From Ochrobactrum sp. RH2CCR150 (GTDB taxonomy: Bacteria; Pseudomonadota; Alphaproteobacteria; Rhizobiales; Rhizobiaceae): a stretch of DNA of 64,000 nucleotides. The stretch is from the NCBI GenBank assembly GCA_014138095.1, contig JACGXE010000003.1, positions 451,771 through 515,770 of the forward strand. Direction: 5' to 3'. Below the pieces are notes generated by a model. The model had not been told where the DNA came from. It was given only the letters and a program-made list of their open reading frames with translations, and searched no databases. This document shows positions 37,327 to 46,715 of this stretch, piece by piece. The position numbers were made by a program, and so were the translations under genes. Position 1 is the stretch's first letter. Every line of letters starts with the position of its first letter.

Positions 37327-38397
37327 ATGCGTGTTGATCTTTTTGATTTCGATCTGCCGGAAGAGCGTATCGCTTTGCGCCCAGCAGAGCCCCGTGACCA
37401 TGCGAAGCTTTTGCGCGTTGTTCCGGGACAGCCTTTCGAGGATCGCCACGTCTATGATCTGCCCGATCTTCTGCAGCCGGGTGATGCGCTTGTATTCAAT
37501 GATACCAAGGTGATACCGGCGCAACTTGAAGGTATGCGCGAGCGCGATGGCAATATCAGCCAAGTCAGCGCAACCTTGCATATGCGTATGGGGCCTGATC
37601 GCTGGGCGGCGTTTCTGCGTCCGGCCAAGCGCGTCAAGGAAGGCGACCGTATCCGCTTCGGCCATTCCGGTTCAAGCTGCTTCCTCGGAACACTCGACGC
37701 AACCGTTGCCGAGAAAGGCGACGCAGGCGAGGCGCTTTTGGTGTTCGACCTGTCCAGCGCGATGCTCGACGAGGCCATCGCCGCAGTCGGACATATTCCG
37801 CTTCCACCCTATATCGCTTCGAAGCGCGCGGAAGACGACCGCGACCGCAGCGACTATCAAACTGTTTATGCCCGTGAGGAAGGCGCTGTCGCAGCTCCGA
37901 CCGCCGGGCTTCATTTCACGCCCGACCTTCTGGAAAAGATCAAGGCCAAGGGTATTGAAGAGCATTTCGTGACATTGCATGTCGGGGCGGGGACTTTCCT
38001 GCCCGTCAAGGCCGATGACACAAACGATCACAAGATGCATTCCGAGATCGGTTATGTTTCGCAAAAGACCGCCGATGCGCTGAATGCGGTGCATGCGCGC
38101 GGCGGCCGCGTTGTCTGTGTCGGCACGACGTCGCTGCGGCTCATTGAAAGTGCAGCCGGTGAAGATGGCATCATCCGTCCGTGGTCCGGTCCGACCGACA
38201 TTTTCATCACGCCGGGCTATAAATTCCGCGCTGTCGACATGCTGATGACCAATTTCCATCTGCCGCGTTCGACGCTGTTCATGTTGGTTTCCGCGTTCAG
38301 TGGCCTAGACACGATGCGCGCCGCCTATGAACGGGCCATTGAAACCGGCTATCGCTTCTATTCCTATGGCGACGGCAGCTTGCTTGAACGCGCTTGA
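37327..38397 (+). CDS. queA: S-adenosylmethionine:tRNA ribosyltransferase-isomerase QueA
   Basis: This 356-residue enzyme transfers the ribosyl part of SAM to preQ1-tRNA, forming epoxyqueuosine. Start 37327 gives the family N-terminus [19 protein letters not shown]; the longer frame from 37279 covers a hairpin and is rejected. Conserved segments are [31 protein letters not shown] and [15 protein letters not shown]. It is followed 17 bases later by tgt, so both queuosine enzymes share a transcript. Confidence 0.97.
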   Translation: MRVDLFDFDLPEERIALRPAEPRDHAKLLRVVPGQPFEDRHVYDLPDLLQPGDALVFNDTKVIPAQLEGMRERDGNISQVSATLHMRMGPDRWAAFLRPAKRVKEGDRIRFGHSGSSCFLGTLDATVAEKGDAGEALLVFDLSSAMLDEAIAAVGHIPLPPYIASKRAEDDRDRSDYQTVYAREEGAVAAPTAGLHFTPDLLEKIKAKGIEEHFVTLHVGAGTFLPVKADDTNDHKMHSEIGYVSQKTADALNAVHARGGRVVCVGTTSLRLIESAAGEDGIIRPWSGPTDIFITPGYKFRAVDMLMTNFHLPRSTLFMLVSAFSGLDTMRAAYERAIETGYRFYSYGDGSLLERA

Positions 38398-38414
38398 CAT
38401 ATTAGACAACGGCC

Positions 38415-39548
38415 ATGACCAGCGAAAATTTTGAATTCAAAGTCCTCGCCCGCGACGGCGCGGCCCGTCAGGGTGAAATTTCCATGCCGCGCGGCGTGGT
38501 GCGCACGCCTGCCTTCATGCCTGTCGGCACAGCCGGAACCGTCAAAGCCATGTATATGGATCAGGTGAAGGAGCTCGGCGCGGATATCATCCTCGGCAAT
38601 ACCTATCATCTCATGCTGCGCCCCGGTGCGGAGCGCGTTGCCCGCCTCGGCGGATTGCACGAATTTGGCGGCTGGAAAGGCCCGATCCTGACCGATTCCG
38701 GCGGCTTTCAGGTCATGTCTCTGGCGCAGCTGCGCAAGCTGGACGAGAAGGGCGTAACCTTCCGCTCGCATATTGACGGCAAAGCCTATGAGATGACGCC
38801 GGAGCGTTCCATCGAAATTCAGGGCTTGCTGGATAGCGATATCCAGATGCAGCTCGATGAATGCGTAGCGCTGCCTTCGCCGGAAAAGAACACCGAACGC
38901 GCAATGGAGCTTTCACTCCGCTGGGCCGAACGCTGCAAGGTGGCCTTTGGCGACCAGCCCGGCAAAGCCATGTTCGGCATTGTGCAGGGCGGCGATAATG
39001 CCCGCCTGCGCGAACGTTCCGCAGAAGCGCTGAAAGCCATGGACCTCAAGGGCTATTCGGTCGGTGGTCTTGCTGTCGGTGAACCGCAGGACGTCATGCT
39101 GGATATGCTGCAAGTGGTTTGCCCGATCCTGCCAGCTGAAAAGCCGCGCTATCTGATGGGCGTCGGCACGCCAGACGATATTCTGAAATCAGTTGCGCGC
39201 GGCATCGACATGTTCGATTGCGTAATGCCGACCCGCGCAGGGCGTCATGGTCTGGCCTTCACACGTTTTGGCAAGGTCAATCTGCGCAATGCACGCCATG
39301 CCGACGATCACCGTCCGCTCGATCCGGAATCCGATTGCCCGGCTTCGCGCGACTACAGCCGCGCCTATCTGCATCATCTGGTGAAATCCGGGGAGGCACT
39401 GGGCGCAATGCTGCTGACCTGGAACAATCTGGCCTATTACCAGTATCTGATGAAGGGCATCCGCGCAGCGATTGCTGATGGTCGCTTCAACGATTTTGCC
39501 GCTGAAACCACCGCAGGGTGGGAGCGGGGAGACATCCCGGCTCTGTGA
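38415..39548 (+). CDS. tgt: Queuine/preQ1 tRNA-guanine transglycosylase, zinc site degenerate
   Basis: This 377-residue TIM-barrel enzyme swaps guanine-34 for preQ1 in tRNAs with GUN anticodons. The nucleophile region [15 protein letters not shown] and the base-binding [10 protein letters not shown] and GGLAVGEP are intact. The zinc site is not: the usual Cys-x-Cys-x2-Cys reads S306-D307-C308-P309-A310-S311, and the distal His position of the TIHNL motif is N337 (TWNNL). Only one of four ligands remains. The fold evidently manages without zinc, or the site has been replaced. The neighbouring queA supports function as a real Tgt. Confidence 0.96.
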   Translation: MTSENFEFKVLARDGAARQGEISMPRGVVRTPAFMPVGTAGTVKAMYMDQVKELGADIILGNTYHLMLRPGAERVARLGGLHEFGGWKGPILTDSGGFQVMSLAQLRKLDEKGVTFRSHIDGKAYEMTPERSIEIQGLLDSDIQMQLDECVALPSPEKNTERAMELSLRWAERCKVAFGDQPGKAMFGIVQGGDNARLRERSAEALKAMDLKGYSVGGLAVGEPQDVMLDMLQVVCPILPAEKPRYLMGVGTPDDILKSVARGIDMFDCVMPTRAGRHGLAFTRFGKVNLRNARHADDHRPLDPESDCPASRDYSRAYLHHLVKSGEALGAMLLTWNNLAYYQYLMKGIRAAIADGRFNDFAAETTAGWERGDIPAL

Positions 39549-39566
39549 TTCGCAAACTGCTAAAAT

Positions 39567-39593
39567 AAAGGGGCGCTGAGCGCCCTTTTTTCT
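39567..39593 (+). terminator. Rho-independent terminator of queA-tgt
   Basis: A stem around GGGGCGC-TGA-GCGCCC extended by A/T pairs, followed by TTTTTTCTT; it lies 18 bases after the tgt stop and faces the convergent TetR gene. Confidence 0.8.
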
Positions 39594-39602
39594 TAAATAC
39601 TG

Positions 39603-40148
39603 TCAGTTTTCTGTCAGCATGTTTTCCAAACGGCAGAGAACGGCACGCTGTTCTTCATCCGTTACAATCTCGCATTCCATCAATTTAGAACACTCAAGTC
39701 CGGCCACGGCCAGATAGACGATCAGCGCCGTATCAGGGTCGGTCGTATCCTTGATCATGCGGTCGAGAAACGTCCGGTGATACTGGCGAACGGGCACCAT
39801 GAAACCCGGATCTTCGGCAAGTGCGGCAAGAACACCGCATGCTGGCGGTTCATCATCGGCCTGAACGCGATAAACATCGAGAAAAGCCCGCGCAACGCGG
39901 TTTTTATCGCCGGACTGAAGCGTTTCCTGAACCTCCATCGCCCGTTCGTGTTCTTTCATATATTCTTCGACAACGCCTTCGAGCAGCTTTGCCTTGGTCG
40001 GAAAAGAATAAAGCAATCCACCCTTCGACAGCCCGGCACGGGCCGCAACGGCGTCGAGTGAAATGTGCGCTGGCCCCACTTCCCGGGCAAGTTCCACGGC
40101 CGCGCGTAAAATACGCTCGCGCGAAGAGACCTTCTTTTTAGCTAACAA
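39603..40148 (-). CDS. TetR family transcriptional regulator of the adjacent RND pump
   Basis: The protein has about 181 residues. The TetR helix-turn-helix is SLDAVAARAGLSKGGLLYSF near the N-terminus; the C-terminal ligand domain ends LCRLENMLTEN. No ATG is available: TTG 40148 has AGGAG eleven bases upstream, and TTG 40184 would add 12 residues but starts next to the operator. It is divergent from an efflux pair, and the perfect inverted repeat at 40185-40200 lies between them, so it probably represses both itself and the pump. It resembles the BepR-type arrangement of Brucella, but identity with bepR is not certain. Confidence 0.88.
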   Translation of the reverse strand: MLAKKKVSSRERILRAAVELAREVGPAHISLDAVAARAGLSKGGLLYSFPTKAKLLEGVVEEYMKEHERAMEVQETLQSGDKNRVARAFLDVYRVQADDEPPACGVLAALAEDPGFMVPVRQYHRTFLDRMIKDTTDPDTALIVYLAVAGLECSKLMECEIVTDEEQRAVLCRLENMLTEN

Positions 40149-40184
40149 CTTCGACGGGTCTCCTGACAGTTCATGAGTTGACAA

Positions 40185-40200
40185 TACCGTCCAGACGGTA
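40185..40200. promoter_or_regulatory. Candidate TetR operator
   Basis: A perfect inverted repeat TACCGTC-CA-GACGGTA, placed just upstream of the TetR gene and 127 bases before the efflux adaptor. Position and symmetry fit an autoregulatory TetR site controlling both directions. Confidence 0.75.
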
Positions 40201-40327
40201 CAGTTATTCGCTCCGCTAATTCAAGTAAAATACGCGCGACCTTTGTGTGATTGCGAAAGGGTGCGCTCAACGTCCCCCCTCGACGCTTTTTAACAGCGTT
40301 CAGGGCACCACCCGGAGTACAACCGCA

Positions 40328-41515
40328 ATGATAAAGCGCCTAATTCTGGCAATCGTGTTCCTGGTGATCGTCGTCGGGGGGCTTGTTGGCTTCAATCTGT
40401 TCAGATCGAAGGCCATCAAGGACTTTTTCGCTACCATGCAGCAGCCAGCGCAGACGGTTTCCACCACCACGGTCGAGCCGGGCACATGGCAGCCGGGTGT
40501 TGAAGCCATCGGCACGGCCCACGCGCTGAACGGCGTTGACCTGACGGTTCAGCTCGACGGCATCGTGCAGAAGATCAACTTCACCTCCAATCAGGACGTG
40601 AAGGAAGGCGACGTACTGCTTCAGCTGGAAGACAGCATCCAGAAGGCTGACCTTGTTGCCGCCGAAGCGCAGGCTGTTCTTGCCCAGCAGAACCTGAAGC
40701 GCGCCGACACGCTGCGCACACGCGGCGTGGGTGCTGTTTCCAACGTCGATACCACGGCATCGGTTGCTAATGCTGCGGAAGCGGCAGTTGAGAAGATGCG
40801 TGCAACGCTGGCACAGAAGACCGTGAAAGCGCCGTTCTCCGGCGTTATCGGTATCGCCAAGGTCGATATCGGTCAGTATCTGACGCCCGGCACGGTGATC
40901 GCCACCTTGCAGGACACCAACATGATGCGCATCGACTTCACGGTGCCGGAACAGTCGCTGACCTCGATCAAGCTCGGCCAGACCGTCAAGGTCGGCTCAA
41001 CCGCTGACAAACTCGATTTCACCGGCACGATTGTTGGTATTGATCCGAAGATCGACCCGACCACGCGCCTTGTTTCGGTGCGCGCCGAGGTCAAGAACCC
41101 GGATCACAAGCTGACACCTGGCCAGTTCGTGCAGGTTCGCGTTGAACTGCCGGAAGAAAGCAATGTGTTTGCCATTGCACAGACGTCCATCGTGTCGAGC
41201 CTTTACGGCGACTATGTCTATGCCGTTCGTCCCGAAAAGAAGGCAGAAGACGGCAAGGCCAATGCAGAAGCAGCAAAGCCTGCCGAAGAAGCCAAGACGC
41301 CTGCTGCCGATGCAAAGCCCGCAGACGGCGAAAAGCTGGTCGCACAGCAAGTCTTCGTCAAGCTTGGCCGTCGCTATAACGGCGTGGTGGAAATCACCAG
41401 CGGTCTCAATGCTGGCGACGTCATCATCACCGCTGGACAGAACAGGCTTTCGCCCGGCGTTCCGGTGAACATCGACAATGCGGTTAACCCGGCCAATCCG
41501 GCTGACAAGAAATAG
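40328..41515 (+). CDS. RND efflux periplasmic adaptor (HlyD/AcrA type)
   Basis: This 395-residue membrane-fusion protein links the inner-membrane RND pump to an outer-membrane channel. The N-terminus MIKRLILAIVFLVIVVGGLV is a membrane anchor. The lipoyl half-motifs are in LDGIVQKINFTSNQDVKEGD and VKAPFSGVIGIAKVDIGQYL, flanking a coiled-coil hairpin. An Ala/Lys-rich insertion (about 305-345, EAAKPAEEAKTP) interrupts the membrane-proximal domain. The start 40328 is preferred to a TTG at 40247. The pump gene follows eight bases later; no outer-membrane channel gene is present. Confidence 0.93.
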   Translation: MIKRLILAIVFLVIVVGGLVGFNLFRSKAIKDFFATMQQPAQTVSTTTVEPGTWQPGVEAIGTAHALNGVDLTVQLDGIVQKINFTSNQDVKEGDVLLQLEDSIQKADLVAAEAQAVLAQQNLKRADTLRTRGVGAVSNVDTTASVANAAEAAVEKMRATLAQKTVKAPFSGVIGIAKVDIGQYLTPGTVIATLQDTNMMRIDFTVPEQSLTSIKLGQTVKVGSTADKLDFTGTIVGIDPKIDPTTRLVSVRAEVKNPDHKLTPGQFVQVRVELPEESNVFAIAQTSIVSSLYGDYVYAVRPEKKAEDGKANAEAAKPAEEAKTPAADAKPADGEKLVAQQVFVKLGRRYNGVVEITSGLNAGDVIITAGQNRLSPGVPVNIDNAVNPANPADKK

Positions 41516-41523
41516 GCGAACCG

Positions 41524-44500
41524 ATGAGTTTTTCAGACATTTTCATCCGGCGACCCGTTCTTGCAACGGTGGTCGCTCTCATGATCATTCTCCTCGGCCT
41601 TCAGGGTATCGCGCAGCTTTCCGTGCGCGAATATCCGAAGGTTGACGAAACGGTCATCACCATCACCACCAACTATGCTGGTGCAAGCGCTGAACTCATT
41701 CAGGGCTTCATCACCGCACCTATCGCTGAATCGGTCGCAACGACCGAAAATATCGACTATGTGACGTCGTCCAGCCGCCCATCGTCGAGCACGGTGACAG
41801 TGCAGATGAAGCTCGGCGCTAATCCGGATGCTGCGCTGACGGAAGTCATCGCCAAGGTCAATCAGGTTCGCGGCGATCTGCCGGACGAATCCGATGATCC
41901 GATTATCGTCAAGGGAACGGGCCAAAGCTTCGCAACCATGTATCTGGCTGCGCAGAACCCGAACATGACGAGCGAGCAGATCACCGAATATCTGGAACGC
42001 GTCATCCAGCCGCGCATGTCCACCATTCAGGGCGTCGCCAAGGCTGAAATCCTCGGCGGTCAGGTCTATTCGATGCGCGTCTGGCTCGATCCGATCCAGC
42101 TGGCGGCGCGTCAGATAACGGCACCGGAAGTGCTGGCCGCAATCAATGCGTCCAACTTCCTGTCCGCACCGGGCACGACGAAGAACGAATATGTTGCGTC
42201 TTCGATCACGCTGAAATCGACGCTGCAAACGCCTGAAGCCTTTGGCGCAATGCCGATCAAGACTTCGGGTGACGAAATCGTGCGTCTGCGCGATGTGGCG
42301 AAGGTGGAACTGGCGGCCAAGAGCACCGACACCATCGTGTCGTTCAATGGCTCGGCTGGTACATTCCTCGGCGTCTACCCGACACCAGCAGCAAACCCGA
42401 TCGACATGGCGGCTGCCGTCAACAAGGAACTGCCATCGATCCAGAACTCGCTGCCGGAAGGCATGTCGCTCGTTCTCGTCTATGACGCGACCGAACAGAT
42501 CAGCTCGTCGATCAAGGAAGTCTTCACGACCATCGGCGAAGCTGTGGCCATCGTTATTCTGGTCATCATCGTCTTCCTTGGTTCGTTCCGTTCGGTTTTG
42601 ATCCCGATTGTAACCATTCCGATTTCGCTGATCGGCGTGTGCTTCTTCCTGTTCGCACTCGGTTTCTCGATCAATCTTCTCTCGCTGCTCGCCATGGTTC
42701 TGGCTATCGGCCTCGTGGTCGATGACGCGATCGTCGTTCTGGAGAATATTCACCGCCATATCGAAGAGGGTCTGCGTCCAATGGATGCCGCCTTCAAGGG
42801 TATGAAGGAAATCACCGGCTCGATCATCGCCATGACGATCACGCTGGCTGCCGTGTTCGCTCCGCTCGGTTTCACCGGCGGCCTGACCGGCGCACTGTTC
42901 CGCGAATTCGCCTTCACGCTGGCGGGTGCCGTTATCATTTCCGGTGTAGCGGCTTTGACCATCTCGCCGATGATGTGCTCGCGTATGCTTAAGCACGGCG
43001 AGGCAACGCGGTTCCAGAAGTTCATCGACCGCACCTTCTCGCGCGTGGAAAAGTGGTATCACCGTCGCGTCACGAACTCGCTGAACTATCGCGGTATCAC
43101 GCTGATGATCGTCATAGCGCTGATGGGCCTGACGGGCTTCCTGTTCATGAACACGTCGAGCGAACTGGCTCCTGAAGAAGATTCGGGCGCGCTGTTCTCG
43201 ATGTTCCAGGCTCCGCAATATGCGACTTCGGCCTATACCAACCTTTATGCCGAACAGATCGATGAACTGACGAAAGATCTGCCAGAACAGAAGACCCGAT
43301 TCCAGATCGTCGGCATGGATGGCGGCACGACCTCGGGTATCGCACTCTGGGTGCTGAGCGACTGGAACGACCGTACCCGTTCGCAGAAGCAGATTCAGGA
43401 AGACCTGACAAATCGTCTGAACAAGGTGGCTGGTGTGCAGGCCTTCGTCTTCGCTCCGCCTTCGCTTCCAGGCACCGGCGGCGGCCTGCCGATCTCGATT
43501 GCCTTGCAGTCGACCGGCCCGGCGGACACGGTTTTCGCACTGGCCGAAGAGATCAAGAACGAAGCGCAGGCTTCGGGACAGTTCATCATCGTGCAGAACT
43601 CGCTTTCCTTCAACGCACCGGAAACGACGATCACCATCGACCGCGACCGTGCAGCAACGCTTGGCGTGCAGGTCAGCGATATCGGTGCAACGCTTGGTCT
43701 TCTGACTGGCGGCGCGTCGGTTGCCAAGTTTGACCGCGATTCGAACAGCTATGACATCATCACTCAGGTGCCGGATGCCTATCGCTCGAATCCCGAGAAG
43801 CTCGGTGAGTTCTATGTTCGCAGCGTTTCGGGCTCGATGATCCCGCTGTCGTCGGTCATCACGATCACACAGAACGCATCGCCTGCCGCAATCGAGCAGT
43901 TCAACCAGCTCAATTCGGCAACGATCTCCGCGCTGCCTCTGCCGGGCGTGACCACGGGCCAAGGCCTGCAAACGCTTGTCGATCTGACCAAGGCCAAGAT
44001 GCCGGAAGGCTTCTTCCTTGATTATTCCGGCCAGTCGCGTCTGGAAGTAGAGCAGGGCAACACGATCCTGATCGCCTTCGGTCTTGCCGTTGTCGTCATC
44101 TATCTGGTTCTCGCTGCGCAGTTCGAAAGCTTCCGCGATCCGTTCATCATCATGATGTCGGTGCCGCTTTCGATCTTCGGCGCTATCGTGCCGCTCAATA
44201 TCGGTCTCGGCACGCTGAACATCTACACGCAGGTTGGTCTCATCACCCTTGTCGGGTTGATTACCAAGCACGGCATTCTGATGGTGGAATTCGCCAATCA
44301 GCAGCGCCGTCTGCACGGACTTTCGCGTCGCGATGCTATCATCGCCGCCGCTGAAACCCGTCTGCGTCCGATCCTGATGACCACTGCGGCCATGGCGCTT
44401 GGCGTTGTTCCGCTGATCATCGCAACAGGTGCCGGTGCCGCCGCCCGTTATTCAATGGGTCTGGTGATTTTCACCGGTATTGTGATCGGCACGATGTTCA

Positions 44501-44613
44501 CGCTGTTCGTGGTGCCGATGTTCTACACCTTCATCGCAAAGAAGGACGTGGAAGGCGAGTATGTGGTTAAGCCGGAAGAGGGGCATGATTCAGCCCCGGC
44601 ACAGCCGCACTAA
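41524..44613 (+). CDS. RND multidrug efflux permease (AcrB/HAE-1-like)
   Basis: This 1029-residue proton-driven transporter has the twelve-segment RND layout: a first helix at FIRRPVLATVVALMIILLG, a large periplasmic loop, the helix 4 motif LVVDDAIVVLENIHRH with the proton-relay Asp pair, a second large loop and a helical end. The pattern agrees with hydrophobe/amphiphile exporters. Substrates cannot be inferred. It is co-transcribed with the adaptor (8-base gap) and followed by a strong terminator at 44650-44685. Confidence 0.95.
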   Translation: MSFSDIFIRRPVLATVVALMIILLGLQGIAQLSVREYPKVDETVITITTNYAGASAELIQGFITAPIAESVATTENIDYVTSSSRPSSSTVTVQMKLGANPDAALTEVIAKVNQVRGDLPDESDDPIIVKGTGQSFATMYLAAQNPNMTSEQITEYLERVIQPRMSTIQGVAKAEILGGQVYSMRVWLDPIQLAARQITAPEVLAAINASNFLSAPGTTKNEYVASSITLKSTLQTPEAFGAMPIKTSGDEIVRLRDVAKVELAAKSTDTIVSFNGSAGTFLGVYPTPAANPIDMAAAVNKELPSIQNSLPEGMSLVLVYDATEQISSSIKEVFTTIGEAVAIVILVIIVFLGSFRSVLIPIVTIPISLIGVCFFLFALGFSINLLSLLAMVLAIGLVVDDAIVVLENIHRHIEEGLRPMDAAFKGMKEITGSIIAMTITLAAVFAPLGFTGGLTGALFREFAFTLAGAVIISGVAALTISPMMCSRMLKHGEATRFQKFIDRTFSRVEKWYHRRVTNSLNYRGITLMIVIALMGLTGFLFMNTSSELAPEEDSGALFSMFQAPQYATSAYTNLYAEQIDELTKDLPEQKTRFQIVGMDGGTTSGIALWVLSDWNDRTRSQKQIQEDLTNRLNKVAGVQAFVFAPPSLPGTGGGLPISIALQSTGPADTVFALAEEIKNEAQASGQFIIVQNSLSFNAPETTITIDRDRAATLGVQVSDIGATLGLLTGGASVAKFDRDSNSYDIITQVPDAYRSNPEKLGEFYVRSVSGSMIPLSSVITITQNASPAAIEQFNQLNSATISALPLPGVTTGQGLQTLVDLTKAKMPEGFFLDYSGQSRLEVEQGNTILIAFGLAVVVIYLVLAAQFESFRDPFIIMMSVPLSIFGAIVPLNIGLGTLNIYTQVGLITLVGLITKHGILMVEFANQQRRLHGLSRRDAIIAAAETRLRPILMTTAAMALGVVPLIIATGAGAAARYSMGLVIFTGIVIGTMFTLFVVPMFYTFIAKKDVEGEYVVKPEEGHDSAPAQPH

Positions 44614-44649
44614 TATTGTCTGATCACTCTTAGTTGCTTTGAATTAAGT

Positions 44650-44685
44650 ATAGGGCGCCCTATTTCTAGGGTGCCCTATTTCTTT
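44650..44685 (+). terminator. Rho-independent terminator of the RND operon
   Basis: A 13-bp stem ATAGGGCGCCCTA/TAGGGTGCCCTAT with one G-T pair, loop TTTC, then TTCTTT. Confidence 0.8.
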
Positions 44686-44727
44686 GCGGTCGTTGTAACC
44701 GCAGTACTCAATCCCATATGAGCCAGT

Positions 44728-45711
44728 ATGATACCTTTATCCGTACTCGATCTTTCGCCCGTTCCCGATAACAGCGATGCCGGTCAGTCTCTGCGCAACA
44801 CGCTTGAGCTTGCACAGCATGCGGAGAAACTTGGCTTTCATCGCTATTGGCTGGCTGAACATCACAATATGCCAGGCATCGCCAGCGCGGCCACGTCTGT
44901 CGTGATCGGCTATGTCGCCAATGGCACTTCGACAATCCGCGTCGGCGCAGGCGGCATCATGCTGCCGAACCATTCGCCGCTAGTGATTGCTGAACAGTTT
45001 GGCACGCTGGCCTCGCTCTTTCCAGGCCGTATCGACCTCGGGCTTGGCCGCGCACCGGGAACCGACCAGATCACGGCCCATGCGCTGCGCCGCAATCTCG
45101 ATGGCGATGCCAGCGCATTCCCGCAGGACGTGGTTGAACTGCTCAACTATTTCAAACCAGCCGAACCCGCCCAGCGCGTTCGCGCCGTTCCGGGCGAGGG
45201 GCTTGAGGTTCCGGTCTGGATTCTCGGCTCAAGCCTGTTCGGCGCGCAACTGGCTGCCATGCTGGGTCTGCCTTACGCCTTCGCATCGCATTTTGCGCCA
45301 GCGGAAATGGAACGCGCCATCGCGCTTTATCGCGAGCGTTTCGAGCCGTCGGAATATATGCAGAAGCCTTATGTGATGCTTGGCCTCAATGTCATCGCCG
45401 CGGATACAGACGAAGAGGCGCATTATCTCTTCACTTCGCAATTGCAGGCTTTCGTGAACCTGCGGAGCGGTCGTCCGGGCAAGCTTCCGGCACCGGTAGA
45501 AGGTTACATGGAACAGCTCGACCCGCCAGCGCAAGCGCTTGTCCGTCAGATGCTGTCATGCCGCGTCGTCGGTGGGCCAGAAACGGTGGCAAAGGGCATT
45601 CAGGCTTTTGCTGAAAGCACCGGCGCTGATGAACTGATGATCACTGGCATGATTCATGATCACAAGAAGCGCCTGCGCTCCTATGAGATTGTCAGCAACT
45701 CGATTGCGTGA
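44728..45711 (+). CDS. Luciferase-like monooxygenase, MsnO8 family
   Basis: This 327-residue flavin-dependent monooxygenase-like TIM-barrel protein belongs to the short LLM group whose members start [12 protein letters not shown] and contain [20 protein letters not shown]. Further family markers are [20 protein letters not shown] and [16 protein letters not shown] or F420 use cannot be read out; FMN is the usual cofactor. It is monocistronic between the RND terminator and the convergent LysR gene, whose 3' end it overlaps by 31 bases. Confidence 0.9.
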   Translation: MIPLSVLDLSPVPDNSDAGQSLRNTLELAQHAEKLGFHRYWLAEHHNMPGIASAATSVVIGYVANGTSTIRVGAGGIMLPNHSPLVIAEQFGTLASLFPGRIDLGLGRAPGTDQITAHALRRNLDGDASAFPQDVVELLNYFKPAEPAQRVRAVPGEGLEVPVWILGSSLFGAQLAAMLGLPYAFASHFAPAEMERAIALYRERFEPSEYMQKPYVMLGLNVIAADTDEEAHYLFTSQLQAFVNLRSGRPGKLPAPVEGYMEQLDPPAQALVRQMLSCRVVGGPETVAKGIQAFAESTGADELMITGMIHDHKKRLRSYEIVSNSIA

Positions 45712-46613
45712 GGATCGAATTCGCGATTGACTTCACCCAGAAGCCAATCGCGAAACGCATTCACCGCAGGCGTGTTGGTGCGCGCCTTCGGTGTGACGAA
45801 ATAATAGCTGCTCGGGCTTTTGACCGTGTGCGGATAGGCCACCACGAGTTGCCCGCTATCAATTTCCGACCGGGTCAGAAAAAGCGGCATGAGGGCGACA
45901 CCCAAGCCCGCAATACAAGCTTGGGAAACATTGGAAAACTGTTCAAACCGCATGCCGCCCGGCGCTGGCACGGTAATGTCGAGGCTACGGAACCAGTGAT
46001 CCCACGCGCCCGGTCGCGAAGCCATATTGAACAGTGGCAGCCGCAGAAGATCGGAGGGCGCTGACACCGGGTTCTCCCTCAGAAAAGCCGGGCTGCACAC
46101 CGGCGCAACCGTCTCATCCATCAGAAACACGCAATCCGCATTGGGCCAGTCAGGCTGACCGATGTGAATGGCCGCGTCCAGACCTTCGCGGTCGAAATCA
46201 AATTGACCAATGCGGGTTGCGAAATTCAGAATAATATCCGGATATTGGGCCACAAAACGCGGAATGCGCGGAATGAGCCAGCGTGTGCCGAATGTCGGCA
46301 GAAAAGCGAGGTTTAGTGTCTTGCCGCGCATCTGTGACATCACCTGAAGCGAAGCAGCACGAATGGCCGAAAGGGCAGGCGCAACGGCATTGAAATAAGC
46401 GCGCCCCGCATCCGACAGCACGACATGGCGGCTCGTGCGATCGAAAAGCGCTGTTCCAAGCTGTTCTTCAAGTGCTGCAATCTGGCGGCTGACAGCCCCT
46501 TGCGTCAGCGCCAGTTCTTCGGCCGCCGCTGAAAAGCTTGCAAGCCGCGCAACAGCGTCGAATGCTGCAAGCGCACTGGTCGATGGGAGGAGCCGTCGCG
46601 AGAGTGTTGTCAT
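45681..46613 (-). CDS. LysR-type regulator of the glutarate genes (GcdR-like)
   Basis: This 310-residue LysR regulator of the GcvA subgroup is divergent from gcdH. The helix-turn-helix is about residues 20-45 ([20 protein letters not shown]), and the effector domain follows. I place the start at ATG 46613, which gives [11 protein letters not shown]; a longer frame would translate through a 13-bp inverted repeat at 46610-46644 that is probably its operator. The assignment to glutarate control rests on the neighbours, which match the gcdR-gcdHG order of Pseudomonas. The effector would be glutarate or a derivative. Confidence 0.85.
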   Translation of the reverse strand: MTTLSRRLLPSTSALAAFDAVARLASFSAAAEELALTQGAVSRQIAALEEQLGTALFDRTSRHVVLSDAGRAYFNAVAPALSAIRAASLQVMSQMRGKTLNLAFLPTFGTRWLIPRIPRFVAQYPDIILNFATRIGQFDFDREGLDAAIHIGQPDWPNADCVFLMDETVAPVCSPAFLRENPVSAPSDLLRLPLFNMASRPGAWDHWFRSLDITVPAPGGMRFEQFSNVSQACIAGLGVALMPLFLTRSEIDSGQLVVAYPHTVKSPSSYYFVTPKARTNTPAVNAFRDWLLGEVNREFDPHAIELLTIS

Positions 46614-46644
46614 CGATCTATTACTAAATGGAATAGATCGATGA
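46610..46644. promoter_or_regulatory. Candidate LysR operator overlapping the regulator start
   Basis: A perfect 13-bp inverted repeat (46610-46622 with 46632-46644, centre ATCGATCTATT...AATAGATCGAT) with a 9-base spacer. It covers the LysR start codon and lies 72 bases before gcdH. Confidence 0.65.
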
Positions 46645-46715
46645 GTAAACATCGTTTGCAGCATAACGCCCTGCGGTTCATAGTCCGGTCAATTCTGAAA
46701 TGAGGAGAATTCATA

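Noticed and set aside
41533..44316. 927-codon frame antisense to the RND permease
   Set aside because: It mirrors the codons of a clearly real 1029-residue pump and has a shadow composition rich in Arg, His, Asp and Gln, with no domain.
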